64,000 nt of DNA from assembly GCA_016182975.1 (NCBI GenBank), contig JACPFJ010000019.1:1-64000 (forward strand). The letters run 5' to 3'. The notes beneath the pieces are model-generated. The model saw nothing but the letters and a program-made list of their open reading frames with translations, was not told the DNA's origin and did not search any database. Below, one piece after another: positions 20,541-30,023 of this stretch. Source of the DNA: Deltaproteobacteria bacterium. Its GTDB lineage: Bacteria > Desulfobacterota > Desulfuromonadia > Geobacterales > Pseudopelobacteraceae. Each line of letters opens with the position of its first letter. The stretch's first letter is position 1. A program made the translations under genes and the position numbers.

Positions 20541-23500
20541 ATGCCTCGTTTTTTCATAAATCGCCCGATCTTCGCCTGGGTGATCGCCATCATGGTCATG
20601 CTCGGCGGCCTGCTGGCGATCAAGACGCTGCCGGTCTCCCAGTATCCCCCCATCGCGCCGCCGCAGATCTCGATCAACGCCATGTATCCGGGGGCCTCCG
20701 CCCAGACGGTACAGGATACCGTCACCCAGGTCATCGAGCAGAAGATGAACGGGATCGACAACCTGCTCTACATGTCCTCCACCAGCGATTCGGCCGGGGC
20801 CGTGGCCATCAACCTCACCTTCAAGGCAGGTACCGATCCGAACGTGGCCCAGGTGCAGGTGCAGAACAAGCTGCAGCTCGCCACCCCGCTCCTTCCCCAG
20901 GTGGTGCAGCGGCAGGGGATCCAGGTGGTCAAGTCGACCAGGAACTTCCTGATGATCGCCGGCCTCGTCTCCGAAGACGGCTCGATGAGCCGAGACGAAC
21001 TGACCGACTACATGGTTTCCAACATCCAGGACATCGTCAGCCGTGTGCAGGGGGTAGGTGAGGTAACGGTCTTCGGCTCCCAGAACGCCATGCGGATCTG
21101 GCTGAATCCCGCCAAGCTGAACAGCTACCGGCTGACCCCCAATGACGTGATCGCCGCGCTCCAGGCGCAAAACGCCCAGGTTTCCGTCGGCCAGCTCGGC
21201 GGCATGCCGGCCAGCCAGGGGCAGCAGTTGAACGCCACCATCACCGCCCGCACCCTGCTGCAGACGACCGAGCAGTTTGACGCCATCGTGCTGCGGACCA
21301 ACAGCGACGGCTCCACCGTGAAGCTGCGCGATGTGGCCGAGAGCAGGATCGGCACCGAAAATTACGAGATGCTGGCCCGCTACAAGGGAAAACCGGTGGC
21401 CGCCATGGCGCTCAGGCTGGCGGCGGGCGCCAACGCCCTGGACACCGCCGAGCGGGTGAAGGCGAAGATGGCGGAACTGGAAAGGTTTTTCCCAGGGGGG
21501 GCGAAGGTCGTCTACCCCTACGACACCACCCCGTTCGTCAAGATCTCCATCGAGGAGGTGGTCAAGACCCTCTTCGAGGCGGTTTTCCTCGTCTTCATCA
21601 TCATGTTTCTGTTCCTGCAGAACATCCGGGCAACACTGATACCCACCATTGCCGTACCGGTGGTCCTGCTCGGCACCTTCGGCGTCCTGTTTGCCGGCGG
21701 TTATTCCATCAACACGCTGACCATGTTCGCCCTCGTCATCGTGATAGGACTGCTGGTGGACGACGCCATCGTCGTGGTGGAAAACGTGGAGCGGATCATG
21801 TCCGAGGAGGGGCTCTCCCCGCGTGAGGCGACCATCAAGTCGATGGGGCAGATCACCAGCGCCCTGGTGGGAATCGCCACGGTGCTGACGGCGGTCTTCG
21901 TGCCGATGGCCTTCTTCGGCGGCTCCACCGGCGTCATCTACCGCCAGTTCTCCATCACCATCGTCTCCGCCATGATCCTGTCGGTACTGGTGGCGATGAT
22001 CCTCACCCCGGCCCTGTGCGTCACCCTGCTCAAACCGGTGCCCAAGGGACATTCTCCGGGAGAGCAGGGCTGGTTCAAGGGGTTCTTCCGTTGGTTCAAC
22101 AAATGGTTCGACCGCGGCAGGGAAAGGTATGAGGGGGTCGTCGGCCGCTCGTTCGGCAAGCCGGTACGCTACCTGGTCATCTACGCAACCATTGTGGCGG
22201 TCATGGTCGTCCTCTTCGTGCGTCGTCCGACCGCTTTCCTGCCCGACGAGGACCAGGGGTTCATCATCTGCCAGGTGCAATTGCCGGCCGGGGCTACCCA
22301 GGAACGGACCCTGAAGGTGATCGAGCAGCTCGAACGGCATTTCCTGGAAAATGAGACCGGGACGGTCGATTCGCTGATCACCGTTGCCGGCTTCAGCTTT
22401 GCCGGACGCGGGCAAAACATGGGGCTCGCCTTCGTCAAGCTCAAGGATTGGAAGCTGCGCCAGAGTCCCGACATGAAGGCGCAGGCCGTTGCGGGACGGG
22501 CCATGGGGGCCTTCTCAAGGATCAAGGACGGTATGGCCTTCGCCTTTGCGCCGCCGGCGGTGATCGAACTGGGGATGGCCAACGGCTTCGACTTCCAACT
22601 GCAGGATCGCGGCGGGCTGGGGCACGAGCGGCTGATGGAGGCGCGCAACCAGCTCCTCGGCATGGCGATGAAAAATCCGAAGCTGGTGGCGGTGCGCCCC
22701 AACGGCCAGGACGACACCCCCCAGTTCAAGCTCGACATCGATGATGTGCGCGCCGGAGCCCTGGGCGTTTCGCTGACCGACATCAACAACGTCCTCGCCA
22801 CCGCCTGGGGGAGCGCCTACGTCAACGACTTCATCCAGGACGGCCGGGTAAAGAAGGTCTATCTCCAGTCGGAAGCCAGCTACCGCATGCTGCCGGAGGA
22901 CATCGGCAAGTGGTATGTCCGCAACAACCAGGGGGAGATGGTCCCCTTCTCCGCCTTCGCCACCCCCCGCTGGCAGTACGGTTCGCCCCGTCTGGAGCGC
23001 TACAACGGCATCCCGTCCATGGAGATCATGGGGCAGGCAGCGCCGGGGGTCAGCACCGGCGAGGCGATGCGGGAGATGGAAAAGATGGCGGCCCAACTCC
23101 CGCCCGGAATCGGCTACGAGTGGACCGGCCTCTCCTACGAGGAAAAGCAGGCGGGAAAACAGGCGCCGGCCCTGTACGCCATCTCGCTCCTGGTGGTGTT
23201 TCTAGCCGTCGCCGCCCTCTACGAAAGCTGGACCATCCCGTTCGTCAACCTGCTGATGCTGCCGCTGGGCCTGGTAGGGGCGGTTGCGGCGGTTACCCTG
23301 CGCGTGCTTCCCAACGACATCTATCTCCAGATCGGCCTCCTCACCACCATCGGCCTTTCGACCAAAAACGCCATTCTGATCATCCAGTTCATCAAGGACC
23401 AGTTGCAGCAGGGGCATGAGCTGGTCGAGGCCACCCTGGCGGCGGTCAAGATCCGTCTTCGGCCGGTCATCATGACCTCGCTGGCCTTCTTCTTCGGCAC

Positions 23501-23711
23501 CCTGCCGCTGGCGCTCACCAAAGGGGCCGGCGCCGGCGCCCAGAACGCCATCGGCACCGCCGTCACCGGCGGACTGCTCTCGGCGACCTTCATCGACCTG
23601 CTCTTCATCCCGTTTTTCTTCGTGCTGGTCTCACGGCTGTTTGCGAGGAAAAGGGCCGCCGAGCCGGCCGGAGAACCCGCCGCTTGCGTCAACACCCAGG
23701 AGGTGAACTGA
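20541..23711 (+). CDS. RND multidrug efflux permease (AcrB/MexB, HAE1)
   Basis: A 1056-residue inner-membrane pump of the hydrophobe/amphiphile RND class, full length. It begins [20 protein letters not shown] and has 12 expected membrane helices with two large periplasmic loops. TM4 carries the proton-relay DD pair in [39 protein letters not shown] and [13 protein letters not shown] are family motifs. It works with the adaptor before it and the OprM-like channel that starts one base after its stop. The substrates cannot be predicted. Confidence 0.96.
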   Translation: MPRFFINRPIFAWVIAIMVMLGGLLAIKTLPVSQYPPIAPPQISINAMYPGASAQTVQDTVTQVIEQKMNGIDNLLYMSSTSDSAGAVAINLTFKAGTDPNVAQVQVQNKLQLATPLLPQVVQRQGIQVVKSTRNFLMIAGLVSEDGSMSRDELTDYMVSNIQDIVSRVQGVGEVTVFGSQNAMRIWLNPAKLNSYRLTPNDVIAALQAQNAQVSVGQLGGMPASQGQQLNATITARTLLQTTEQFDAIVLRTNSDGSTVKLRDVAESRIGTENYEMLARYKGKPVAAMALRLAAGANALDTAERVKAKMAELERFFPGGAKVVYPYDTTPFVKISIEEVVKTLFEAVFLVFIIMFLFLQNIRATLIPTIAVPVVLLGTFGVLFAGGYSINTLTMFALVIVIGLLVDDAIVVVENVERIMSEEGLSPREATIKSMGQITSALVGIATVLTAVFVPMAFFGGSTGVIYRQFSITIVSAMILSVLVAMILTPALCVTLLKPVPKGHSPGEQGWFKGFFRWFNKWFDRGRERYEGVVGRSFGKPVRYLVIYATIVAVMVVLFVRRPTAFLPDEDQGFIICQVQLPAGATQERTLKVIEQLERHFLENETGTVDSLITVAGFSFAGRGQNMGLAFVKLKDWKLRQSPDMKAQAVAGRAMGAFSRIKDGMAFAFAPPAVIELGMANGFDFQLQDRGGLGHERLMEARNQLLGMAMKNPKLVAVRPNGQDDTPQFKLDIDDVRAGALGVSLTDINNVLATAWGSAYVNDFIQDGRVKKVYLQSEASYRMLPEDIGKWYVRNNQGEMVPFSAFATPRWQYGSPRLERYNGIPSMEIMGQAAPGVSTGEAMREMEKMAAQLPPGIGYEWTGLSYEEKQAGKQAPALYAISLLVVFLAVAALYESWTIPFVNLLMLPLGLVGAVAAVTLRVLPNDIYLQIGLLTTIGLSTKNAILIIQFIKDQLQQGHELVEATLAAVKIRLRPVIMTSLAFFFGTLPLALTKGAGAGAQNAIGTAVTGGLLSATFIDLLFIPFFFVLVSRLFARKRAAEPAGEPAACVNTQEVN

Positions 23712-23712
23712 C

Positions 23713-25149
23713 ATGAGATATACCAAACGGGTGATCACACCCATCTGCCTCATGGCAGGGGCGCTTCTCTGCCTGAGCGGATGCGCAACAAGCAGGGCAC
23801 CCGAATACTCCCGGCCCGCACCGCCCGTTCCCGCCGAATGGCCCAAAGAGCCGGCATCCCCGGCGGATGTTGCCAAAGCGGGGCAAAAGGCGATGGCCGA
23901 CATTCCCTGGCAGGAGTTTTTTGTCGATCGAAAGCTGCAAAGGCTGATTGAACTTGCGCTTAAGAACAACCGCGACCTGAGGGTGGCTGCGCTGAACATC
24001 GAACGCTCCCGGGCCCTGTACCAGATCCGGCGTTCCGATCTCCTCCCCAAGGTTGACGCCTCTGCCAGCGGCACGTTCCAGCGGCTGCCCGAAGACTTTT
24101 CAGGCACGGGGCGGGCCAGGACCGTCGATCAATACAGTGTCGGCCTCGGCATCAGCTCCTACGAGCTGGACCTGTTCGGCCGGGTGCAAAGCCTCAAGGA
24201 CCAGGCCCTGGAGCAGTACCTGGCCACCGAACAGGCGCGGACCGCCGTGCAGATCAGCCTGGTTTCCCAGGTCGCCGCTGCCTACCTGACCCTGGCCGCC
24301 GACCGCGAGCGGCTGCAACTCGCCAGGGAGACCCTGACGAGCCAGCGGGAGTCCTACAAACTCATCGGCAGCCGCTTCGAGGCCGGCGTCTCCTCCGCTC
24401 TCGATCTCCACCAGGCACAGACCAGTGTGGATGCGGCGCGGGTGGACATCGCCCGCTTCACCACCCTGGTGGCACAGGACGAGAACGCCCTGGACCTGGT
24501 GGTCGGCTCGAAGGTCGAGGCCGACCTCCTCCCGCAGACCCTCTCCGAAACGCTCACCCCCCTGAAGGCAATTGCCCCCGGCCTGCCATCGGAGGTGCTG
24601 CTCCGCCGTCCCGATATCCTCCAGGCCGAGAACCTGCTGAAAGGGGCCAACGCCAACATCGGTGCGGCGCGGGCGGCCTTTTTCCCCCGCATTACCCTGG
24701 TCAGTTCCGTAGGCCTCGGCAGCAGCGAACTGTCCGGGCTCTTTTCCGCCGGCTCCCTTGCCTGGAGCTTCGCGCCGCGGATCTCGCTGCCGATCTTCGA
24801 CGGCGGCAGCAACCGGGCCAACCTGACGGTGGCGGAAGCAGACCGCGACATCGCCGTGGCCCGGTACGAGCAGGCAATCCAGACCGCCTTCCGGGAAGTG
24901 GCCGATGCCCTGGCCCAGCGCGGGACCATAGACGACCAGTTGGCGGCGCAGCACTCCCTCACCGGCGCCACCGCCGAGAGCTATCGTCTCTCCCAGGCGC
25001 GCTACGAAAAGGGGATCAGCAGTTACCTGACCGTACTGGACTCCCAGCGTTCACTCTACGGCGCCCAGCAGAATCTGATCGGCATCCGCTTGTCCCGGCT
25101 GACCAATCTGGTAACCTTGTACAAGGTTCTCGGCGGCGGAGGGATATAA
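23713..25149 (+). CDS. outer-membrane efflux channel lipoprotein (OprM/NodT family)
   Basis: A 478-residue NodT/OprM-type factor. The signal peptide ends with [17 protein letters not shown], giving a lipidated Cys and the typical PxYxRP region after it. Two OEP repeats follow: [25 protein letters not shown] and [19 protein letters not shown]. It is the outer-membrane exit for the RND pump. No terminator was found before the next promoter at 25173. Confidence 0.93.
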   Translation: MRYTKRVITPICLMAGALLCLSGCATSRAPEYSRPAPPVPAEWPKEPASPADVAKAGQKAMADIPWQEFFVDRKLQRLIELALKNNRDLRVAALNIERSRALYQIRRSDLLPKVDASASGTFQRLPEDFSGTGRARTVDQYSVGLGISSYELDLFGRVQSLKDQALEQYLATEQARTAVQISLVSQVAAAYLTLAADRERLQLARETLTSQRESYKLIGSRFEAGVSSALDLHQAQTSVDAARVDIARFTTLVAQDENALDLVVGSKVEADLLPQTLSETLTPLKAIAPGLPSEVLLRRPDILQAENLLKGANANIGAARAAFFPRITLVSSVGLGSSELSGLFSAGSLAWSFAPRISLPIFDGGSNRANLTVAEADRDIAVARYEQAIQTAFREVADALAQRGTIDDQLAAQHSLTGATAESYRLSQARYEKGISSYLTVLDSQRSLYGAQQNLIGIRLSRLTNLVTLYKVLGGGGI

Positions 25150-25172
25150 CAGCATGTCCGTGCGATTCTTTC

Positions 25173-25202
25173 TTTACATTCCCCAACAGGGTGTTGTATA
25201 AA
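25173..25202 (+). promoter_or_regulatory. putative promoter of the mla operon
   Basis: TTTACA (25173-25178), 18-base spacer, TATAAA (25197-25202) with a preceding TG. It lies 28 bases before the mlaE start. Confidence 0.55.
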
Positions 25203-25230
25203 GATTAGCTTTCATTATCCTAGGGGTCGC

Positions 25231-26004
25231 ATGGTGTCTGTTCTGCTTCGCTTCATAGGCCGTTCCACCCTCGCTTTCGTGCGCGAAGTGGGGAGAATGG
25301 GATGGTTTCTCCTCTACTCCGGCTACATGATCGCCCGCCGTCCCGGCAGCCCGCTGCAGATCCTCAAGCAGATCAAGTTCATCGGCGCCAAGTCCCTGTT
25401 CGTCATCTTTCTGACCGCCGCCTTCACCGGCATGGTTCTTGGCTTGCAGGGGTATTACACACTGGCCAAGTTCGGCTCGGAGGGGATGCTGGGTACGGCC
25501 GTGGCCCTGTCGCTGATCCGCGAACTGGGGCCGGTGCTGACCGCCCTGATGGTGACCGGCCGCGCCGGCAGCGCCATCACCGCCGAGATCGGCATCATGC
25601 GCATCAGCGAGCAGATCGACGCCCTGGAGACCATGGCGCTGGACCCATTCAAATACCTGGTCACCCCCAAGCTGATTGCCGCCATGATCGCACTGCCGCT
25701 TTTGTGCGCCATCTTCGACACGGTCGGCATCTACGGCGGCTGGCTGGTGGGGGTCAAGCTCTTGGGGGTCAATCCCGGCGCCTATTTCTACGAGATGGAG
25801 AAATCGGTTGTCTGGCGCGACGTCTATTCCGGTTTCGTCAAGTCCTTCTCCTTCGGGGTGATCATCGCCTGGATCGGCTGCTACAAGGGGTACTTCGCCG
25901 GCCATGGCGCCGAGGGGGTCTCGCGCGCCACGACCGAGTCGGTGGTATTGACCTCCGTGCTGGTGTTGGTGTGGGACTACTTCCTGACATCGGTCATGTT
26001 ATGA
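25231..26004 (+). CDS. mlaE: MlaE, phospholipid-transport ABC permease
   Basis: A 257-residue integral membrane permease of the MlaE family with about five membrane helices. Conserved features are FTGMVLGLQGYYTLAKFG, RELGPVLTALMVTGRAGSAITAEIG and EQIDALETMALDPFKYLVTPKL. It moves phospholipid across the cell envelope with MlaF, MlaD and MlaC. Its stop overlaps the mlaF start as ATGA. Confidence 0.95.
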   Translation: MVSVLLRFIGRSTLAFVREVGRMGWFLLYSGYMIARRPGSPLQILKQIKFIGAKSLFVIFLTAAFTGMVLGLQGYYTLAKFGSEGMLGTAVALSLIRELGPVLTALMVTGRAGSAITAEIGIMRISEQIDALETMALDPFKYLVTPKLIAAMIALPLLCAIFDTVGIYGGWLVGVKLLGVNPGAYFYEMEKSVVWRDVYSGFVKSFSFGVIIAWIGCYKGYFAGHGAEGVSRATTESVVLTSVLVLVWDYFLTSVML

Positions 26005-26747
26005 TCAGAATGACCAACGTCCATAAGTCGTTCGGCGACCAGAAGGTGCTCAACGGGCTGAACCTGGAGATCCCGGCCGGCGATATCACGGCCGTCATCG
26101 GTCCCAGCGGCGAGGGAAAGAGCGTGCTGCTCAAGCACATCATCGGCCTGATGAAGCCGGACAGCGGCCGGATCGAGGTGGACGGCGAGAGCATCCTCGA
26201 CATCAGGCGTTCGCAGTTGAACCGCATCCGCGAAAAGTTCGGCATGCTCTTTCAGAACGCGGCCCTGTTCGATTCCATGACCGTGTTCGAGAACGTGGCC
26301 TTCCCGCTGCAGGAGAAGACCCGGCTCCCGAAGGAGGAGATCGAACAAAGGGTCCGTTCGGCCCTGGAGGACGTGGGGCTGAAGAACGTCAACGGCAAAT
26401 ACCCGGACGAACTCTCCGGCGGTATGAAGAAGCGGGTCGGCCTGGCGCGGGCGCTCCTGCTCAACCCCAAGATCATCCTCTTCGACGAGCCGACCACCGG
26501 ACTGGACCCGATCATCAAGCGGGCCATCCACCAGCTCATCAAGGAGACCCATCAGAAATTCGGCTTCACGGCGGTGATCGTTTCCCACGAGATACCGGAG
26601 ATATTCGACATCGCCCAGAACGTGGCCATGCTGTTTCGGGGGGAGATCCTCCAGATCGGGACCTCTGAAGAGATCAGGAACTCCGGCCATCCGGTGGTTA
26701 GGCAGTTCATCAGCGGCAGCCTGGACGGCCCGATACAACTGGTATAA
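26001..26747 (+). CDS. mlaF: MlaF, phospholipid-transport ABC ATPase
   Basis: A 248-residue ABC ATPase. Walker A is GPSGEGKSVLLKHI (about residues 34-47), the signature is LSGGMKKRVGLARAL, Walker B with catalytic Glu is IILFDEPTTGLDP, and VIVSHEIPEIF follows. The serine after GK and the GEGKS form are common in MlaF. Start ATG 26001 overlaps mlaE, so the two are translationally coupled. Confidence 0.95.
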   Translation: MIRMTNVHKSFGDQKVLNGLNLEIPAGDITAVIGPSGEGKSVLLKHIIGLMKPDSGRIEVDGESILDIRRSQLNRIREKFGMLFQNAALFDSMTVFENVAFPLQEKTRLPKEEIEQRVRSALEDVGLKNVNGKYPDELSGGMKKRVGLARALLLNPKIILFDEPTTGLDPIIKRAIHQLIKETHQKFGFTAVIVSHEIPEIFDIAQNVAMLFRGEILQIGTSEEIRNSGHPVVRQFISGSLDGPIQLV

Positions 26748-26757
26748 TCCAGAAACG

Positions 26758-26912
26758 GTATTTGAAACGCAAAGACGCAAAGAACGCCAGGAATGACACT
26801 AAGACAATTCAATAATCATGATCATCTGCAAGGTGACAACCAGATATTTTTTGACCACTTGGTCTCTTTGCGAACTTTGCGTCTTTGCGTTAGTGAACTG
26901 CTTTTTCAAGGA
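26758..26912. repeat. family A palindromic element, copy A2
   Basis: Left end ggtatttgaaacgcaaagac, right end ctttgcgtctttgcgttag, then the tail tgaactgctttttcaagg. It lies inside the mla operon between mlaF and mlaD. The core has no ORF and differs from A1 and A4. Confidence 0.85.
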
Positions 26913-26963
26913 TAATCTCCGCGTCTCCGTGATACTGGGGCAAAAAAGAGGGAAATCAATTCC

Positions 26964-27416
26964 ATGAACATGGCAAAACTGGAAATGGTGGTCGGCGTCT
27001 TCATGCTCATCGGCATCCTCTGCCTGGGTTACATCTCCGTCAAGCTCGGCAAGATGGAGTTGATCGGCGGGGATTACTACACGCTTTCGGCCGAGTTCGA
27101 CTCGGTTTCAGGCCTGAAGCCGGGTGCCCGCGTCGAGATCGCCGGAGTGGAGATCGGCAAGGTGGATCGCATCGTGCTCGACCCCAAGAGCGGCGACCAG
27201 GCGCTGGTGTCCCTGAAGATCAGGAGCGGTATCAGGATCACCGACGACGTGATCGCCTCGGTGCGGACCAGCGGCATCATCGGCGACAAATTCATCATGC
27301 TCAAGCCGGGCGGCTCGGACCGTTTTCTCAAGAACAACGACAAGCTCCGCGAAACGGAGTCGGCCATCGACATCGAGGAACTGGTCAGCAAATTCATCCA
27401 CGGCAAGGTGGACTAG
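26964..27416 (+). CDS. mlaD: MlaD, MCE-domain lipid-binding protein
   Basis: A 150-residue protein with one N-terminal membrane anchor (VVGVFMLIGILCLGYISV) and a single MCE domain (YTLSAEFDSVSGLKPGARVEIAGVEIGKV). MlaD forms a periplasmic hexamer that takes up lipid from MlaE. The length is close to other MlaD proteins. It is followed after 12 bases by the TolC-like gene. Confidence 0.94.
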   Translation: MNMAKLEMVVGVFMLIGILCLGYISVKLGKMELIGGDYYTLSAEFDSVSGLKPGARVEIAGVEIGKVDRIVLDPKSGDQALVSLKIRSGIRITDDVIASVRTSGIIGDKFIMLKPGGSDRFLKNNDKLRETESAIDIEELVSKFIHGKVD

Positions 27417-27428
27417 AAGGGACAGGCA

Positions 27429-28808
27429 ATGAAAGCGTTGATTTTGGTCATTGTGTTCGCCTGGGCGGCACTGCTCACCACACCCCTTGTCGTCCCCGCA
27501 GCGGACGACGCTCCCCGCAAAGACACGGCTCTGGGTCTGGAGGAGTGCATCCGCATCGCGCTGAAATCAGCTCCGGAACTGGGTGAGGCCCAGGCCGACA
27601 TCGACCACACCGCCAGCAAACTGGAAGAGGCCAAGTCCAACCGTTACCCGCAACTGGAGGTGACCGCGCTGTTCGGCCCGGCCCCCCAGGCGCGCACCCA
27701 GGACCTCTTCGCCACCGACAAGGCCCTGCTCAAGATCAACGAGCTGACCTGGTTCACCAGCACCGACGCCAGCATCATCCAGCCGCTCTACACCTTCGGC
27801 AAGATCTCCGAGAACATGCGGGCCGCCAGTTACGGGATCGAGGTTGACCGTTCCCGCAAGGAGCAGCGCAGGAACGAGATCGCCCTCAAGGTAAGGGAAT
27901 ACTACTTCGGGCTGATGCTGGCCAGGGAGTTGAAGGAACTGATCCTGGAGGTGCGGGAACACCTGGACAAGGCGCGCACCACCGCCCAGAAGCTGCTTGA
28001 GCAGGAATCGGCCAGCATCGACGAGATGGACCTCTTCAAACTGGACGCCTTTTCCGGCGAGGTTGCGAAGTACCTGGAAGAGGCGAAAAAGGGGGAAAAC
28101 CTGGCCCTGGCGGCCCTGAAGACACGCCTGGGACTACCCGGCGACTCCCAGTTGGAGATCGGCGGCGAACGGCTGACCATGGACGGCGAGGCGGTGCCCG
28201 AATACGAACAGTTTGTGCAAAATGCCCGCGCCCGGCGGCCCGAGTTCAGGCAGATCGCGGAGGGGCTCAAGGCCCGCTCCGCCCTGGTCGAGGCGGCCAA
28301 GGCCAACTACTATCCCGACATCTTCCTGGGGGGGCTGTTCTCCTGGGCCTATGCCGACGAGCGCGACCGGATCAAAAACCCCTACATCACCGACCCGTTC
28401 AAGCATCTCAGCGGCGGCATCGCCCTGGGGGCGCGCTGGAAGCTGGACTTCGGCATCACCGGCGCCAAGGTGGCCGGCGAGCGGGCCCAGTACAACCGCC
28501 TGCTCGCTACGCGTGAGTTCGCCGACGCCAACATCCCCCTGGAGATCAGGAAGTTCTACCTGGATCTGAGGGAGGCCGAGAACAGCGCTACGGCCAGCAA
28601 GTCCGCCTATACCAATGCAAAAAAATGGGTGGTGACGGCCCTGGCCAATTTCGACTTCGGCGTGGGACCGGCCAAGCAGATCTTCGATGGAATCCAGGCC
28701 TACGCCCGCATGCGGGCCGCCTATTTCCAGTCGATCTACAACTACCGCATCGCCAGGGCCAACCTGGCGCTGACCACGGGCGAAGCGCCATTGGTGGACA
28801 AAAAATGA
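27429..28808 (+). CDS. TolC-family outer-membrane protein within the mla operon
   Basis: A 459-residue exported protein with a signal peptide ending near VVPAA (residue 24) and two OEP repeats: LEECIRIALKSAPELGEAQADI at the N terminus and the matching ARRPEFRQIAEGLKARSALVEAAKANYYPD. No lipobox is seen. It lies between mlaD and mlaC, and its stop overlaps a possible start of the next gene. A TolC-like channel inside an mla operon suggests a role in outer-membrane lipid traffic, but this is inference. Confidence 0.85.
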   Translation: MKALILVIVFAWAALLTTPLVVPAADDAPRKDTALGLEECIRIALKSAPELGEAQADIDHTASKLEEAKSNRYPQLEVTALFGPAPQARTQDLFATDKALLKINELTWFTSTDASIIQPLYTFGKISENMRAASYGIEVDRSRKEQRRNEIALKVREYYFGLMLARELKELILEVREHLDKARTTAQKLLEQESASIDEMDLFKLDAFSGEVAKYLEEAKKGENLALAALKTRLGLPGDSQLEIGGERLTMDGEAVPEYEQFVQNARARRPEFRQIAEGLKARSALVEAAKANYYPDIFLGGLFSWAYADERDRIKNPYITDPFKHLSGGIALGARWKLDFGITGAKVAGERAQYNRLLATREFADANIPLEIRKFYLDLREAENSATASKSAYTNAKKWVVTALANFDFGVGPAKQIFDGIQAYARMRAAYFQSIYNYRIARANLALTTGEAPLVDKK

Positions 28809-28846
28809 GCAACCTTGACAAATTGTTTTTTAGATCAGGAGGCAAC

Positions 28847-29437
28847 ATGTTGAAACGTATCGCCATCATGGCGCTGACGGGGATCTTCCTGGCGGGCAAC
28901 GCCTTTGCCACCCCTACCGACGAGGTTAAAAAGACCGTGGACGAGGTGGTCCGCATCGTCTCCGAGAAGGAGTCGAAGAAGAATGAACAGAAGCGCCGCC
29001 AGGCGCTCAAGAAGACCATCAGCGTTATCTTCGACTACGGCGAGATGGCCAAACGCTCGCTGGGCAAGCATTGGAACCAGCGCACCCCGGCGGAGCGGAA
29101 ACAGTTCGTGGATCTCTTCGCAACCCTGCTGGAGAATTCCTACGCCGGCAAGATCGAATCCTACAACAACGAGCGGATCGTCTACGTCAAGGAGGCGATT
29201 GACGGCGACCATGCCGAGGTCAGATCCAAGGTGGTCACCGCCAAGCGCGACGAGTTCTCCCTGGACTACCGCCTGATGAACCAAGGCGGGAAGTGGATGG
29301 TCTACGACGTGGTCATAGAGGGGGTCAGCCTGGTCTCCAACTACCGCAGCCAGTTCAACCGGATCATCACCGCCAACGGCTACTCCGAACTGGTAAAAAA
29401 ACTGCAGAGCAAGTCAGAGGAGATCAAGGCGCCGTAG
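28847..29437 (+). CDS. mlaC: MlaC, periplasmic phospholipid-binding protein
   Basis: A 196-residue protein with signal peptide MLKRIAIMALTGIFLAGNAFA and an MlaC/Ttg2D domain (FDYGEMAKRSLGKHWNQRTPAERKQFVDLF, RLMNQGGKWMVYDVVIEGVSLV). It shuttles phospholipid between membranes. I chose ATG 28847 because AGGAGG stands just before it and the signal peptide opens there. The alternative ATG 28805 overlaps the TolC-like stop but adds 14 residues ahead of the signal. Confidence 0.92.
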   Translation: MLKRIAIMALTGIFLAGNAFATPTDEVKKTVDEVVRIVSEKESKKNEQKRRQALKKTISVIFDYGEMAKRSLGKHWNQRTPAERKQFVDLFATLLENSYAGKIESYNNERIVYVKEAIDGDHAEVRSKVVTAKRDEFSLDYRLMNQGGKWMVYDVVIEGVSLVSNYRSQFNRIITANGYSELVKKLQSKSEEIKAP

Positions 29438-29451
29438 CATATTAAATTTGC

Positions 29452-29479
29452 TTGACACGCGCTTTACGCCTGTGATAAA
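29452..29479 (+). promoter_or_regulatory. putative promoter of the cold-shock gene
   Basis: TTGACA (29452-29457), 16-base spacer, GATAAA (29474-29479) with TG before it. It predicts a leader of about 150 bases, in line with the long structured leaders of cold-shock mRNAs. Confidence 0.5.
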
Positions 29480-29632
29480 CGACACGGGCAGCAAGTTTCG
29501 GAAGTTCTTGCAGAACGTTGAAGTAACATGTTTGACCAGGCTTTGCGGTTTTCCTGCATCAGACTCCGGAAACTTAGGCAGGTATCCACACTCGTTCCGG
29601 CGAAGGACCGGAGAAAAAAAGGAGGTAGGAAA

Positions 29633-29836
29633 ATGGCACAGGGCAAGGTTAAATGGTTCAACGACACCAAGGGCTTCGGCTTCATCGAGCAGGAAGGCGG
29701 CGAAGACGTCTTCGTCCACTTCTCGGCCATCCAGTCGGAAGGCTTCAAATCCCTCGCCGAGGGTGACGCGGTCACCTTCGACATCACCCAGGGTCCCAAA
29801 GGGCTCCAGGCCTCTAACGTCCAGAAGATCAAGTAA
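29633..29836 (+). CDS. CspA-family cold-shock protein
   Basis: A 67-residue single cold-shock domain. RNP1 KGFGFIEQ and RNP2 DVFVHFSAI are intact. It binds single-stranded RNA or DNA as a chaperone. ATG 29633 is preceded by AAAGGAGGTAGGAAA. It has its own promoter and terminator, so it is monocistronic. Confidence 0.97.
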   Translation: MAQGKVKWFNDTKGFGFIEQEGGEDVFVHFSAIQSEGFKSLAEGDAVTFDITQGPKGLQASNVQKIK

Positions 29837-29863
29837 TCCCGCTATCCCGGCAGTACAGGACTA

Positions 29864-29896
29864 AAGCCCGCTGAGACGATCAGCGGGCTTTTTTCA
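29864..29896 (+). terminator. intrinsic terminator of the cold-shock gene
   Basis: Stem aagcccgctg/cagcgggctt (29864-29873, 29881-29890), loop of 7, followed by TTTTTT. Confidence 0.9.
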
Positions 29897-29925
29897 TCGA
29901 AACTATAACCAAAACAAAGGCTGAT

Positions 29926-30018
29926 TTAACGCAAAGACGCAGGGACGCAGGGACGCAAAGAAGATCGTTTTCCAGGAGTTAACTTTGCGGCCTTAAGCCC
30001 TTGCGTCTTTGCGTTAAC
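29926..30018. repeat. family A palindromic element, copy A3
   Basis: Left end ttaacgcaaagacgcaggg, right end gcgtctttgcgttaa (30004-30018). The left arm has two extra gggacgca units. The core is short, so the whole element is about 93 bp. It ends six bases before the ygiQ-type stop codon. Confidence 0.85.
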
Positions 30019-30023
30019 GTGTA

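Noticed and set aside
20460-22415. 651-codon minus-strand open frame opposite the RND pump
   Set aside because: It lies fully antisense to a clear AcrB-type gene and has His/Asp/Gly-rich composition typical of shadow frames.
28805-28846. earlier mlaC start at 28805
   Set aside because: The AGGAGG site and signal peptide both point to ATG 28847; the upstream codons would bury the signal.
29458-29632. possible GEMM-type cyclic-dinucleotide riboswitch in the cold-shock gene leader
   Set aside because: The conserved GGCAAACC and GACGCAAAGCC type core words are missing; a cold-shock leader structure explains the length.
29926-30018. GACGCAAAG words resembling a riboswitch core
   Set aside because: They are the arms of the family A inverted repeat, present in four copies and not placed consistently in gene leaders.
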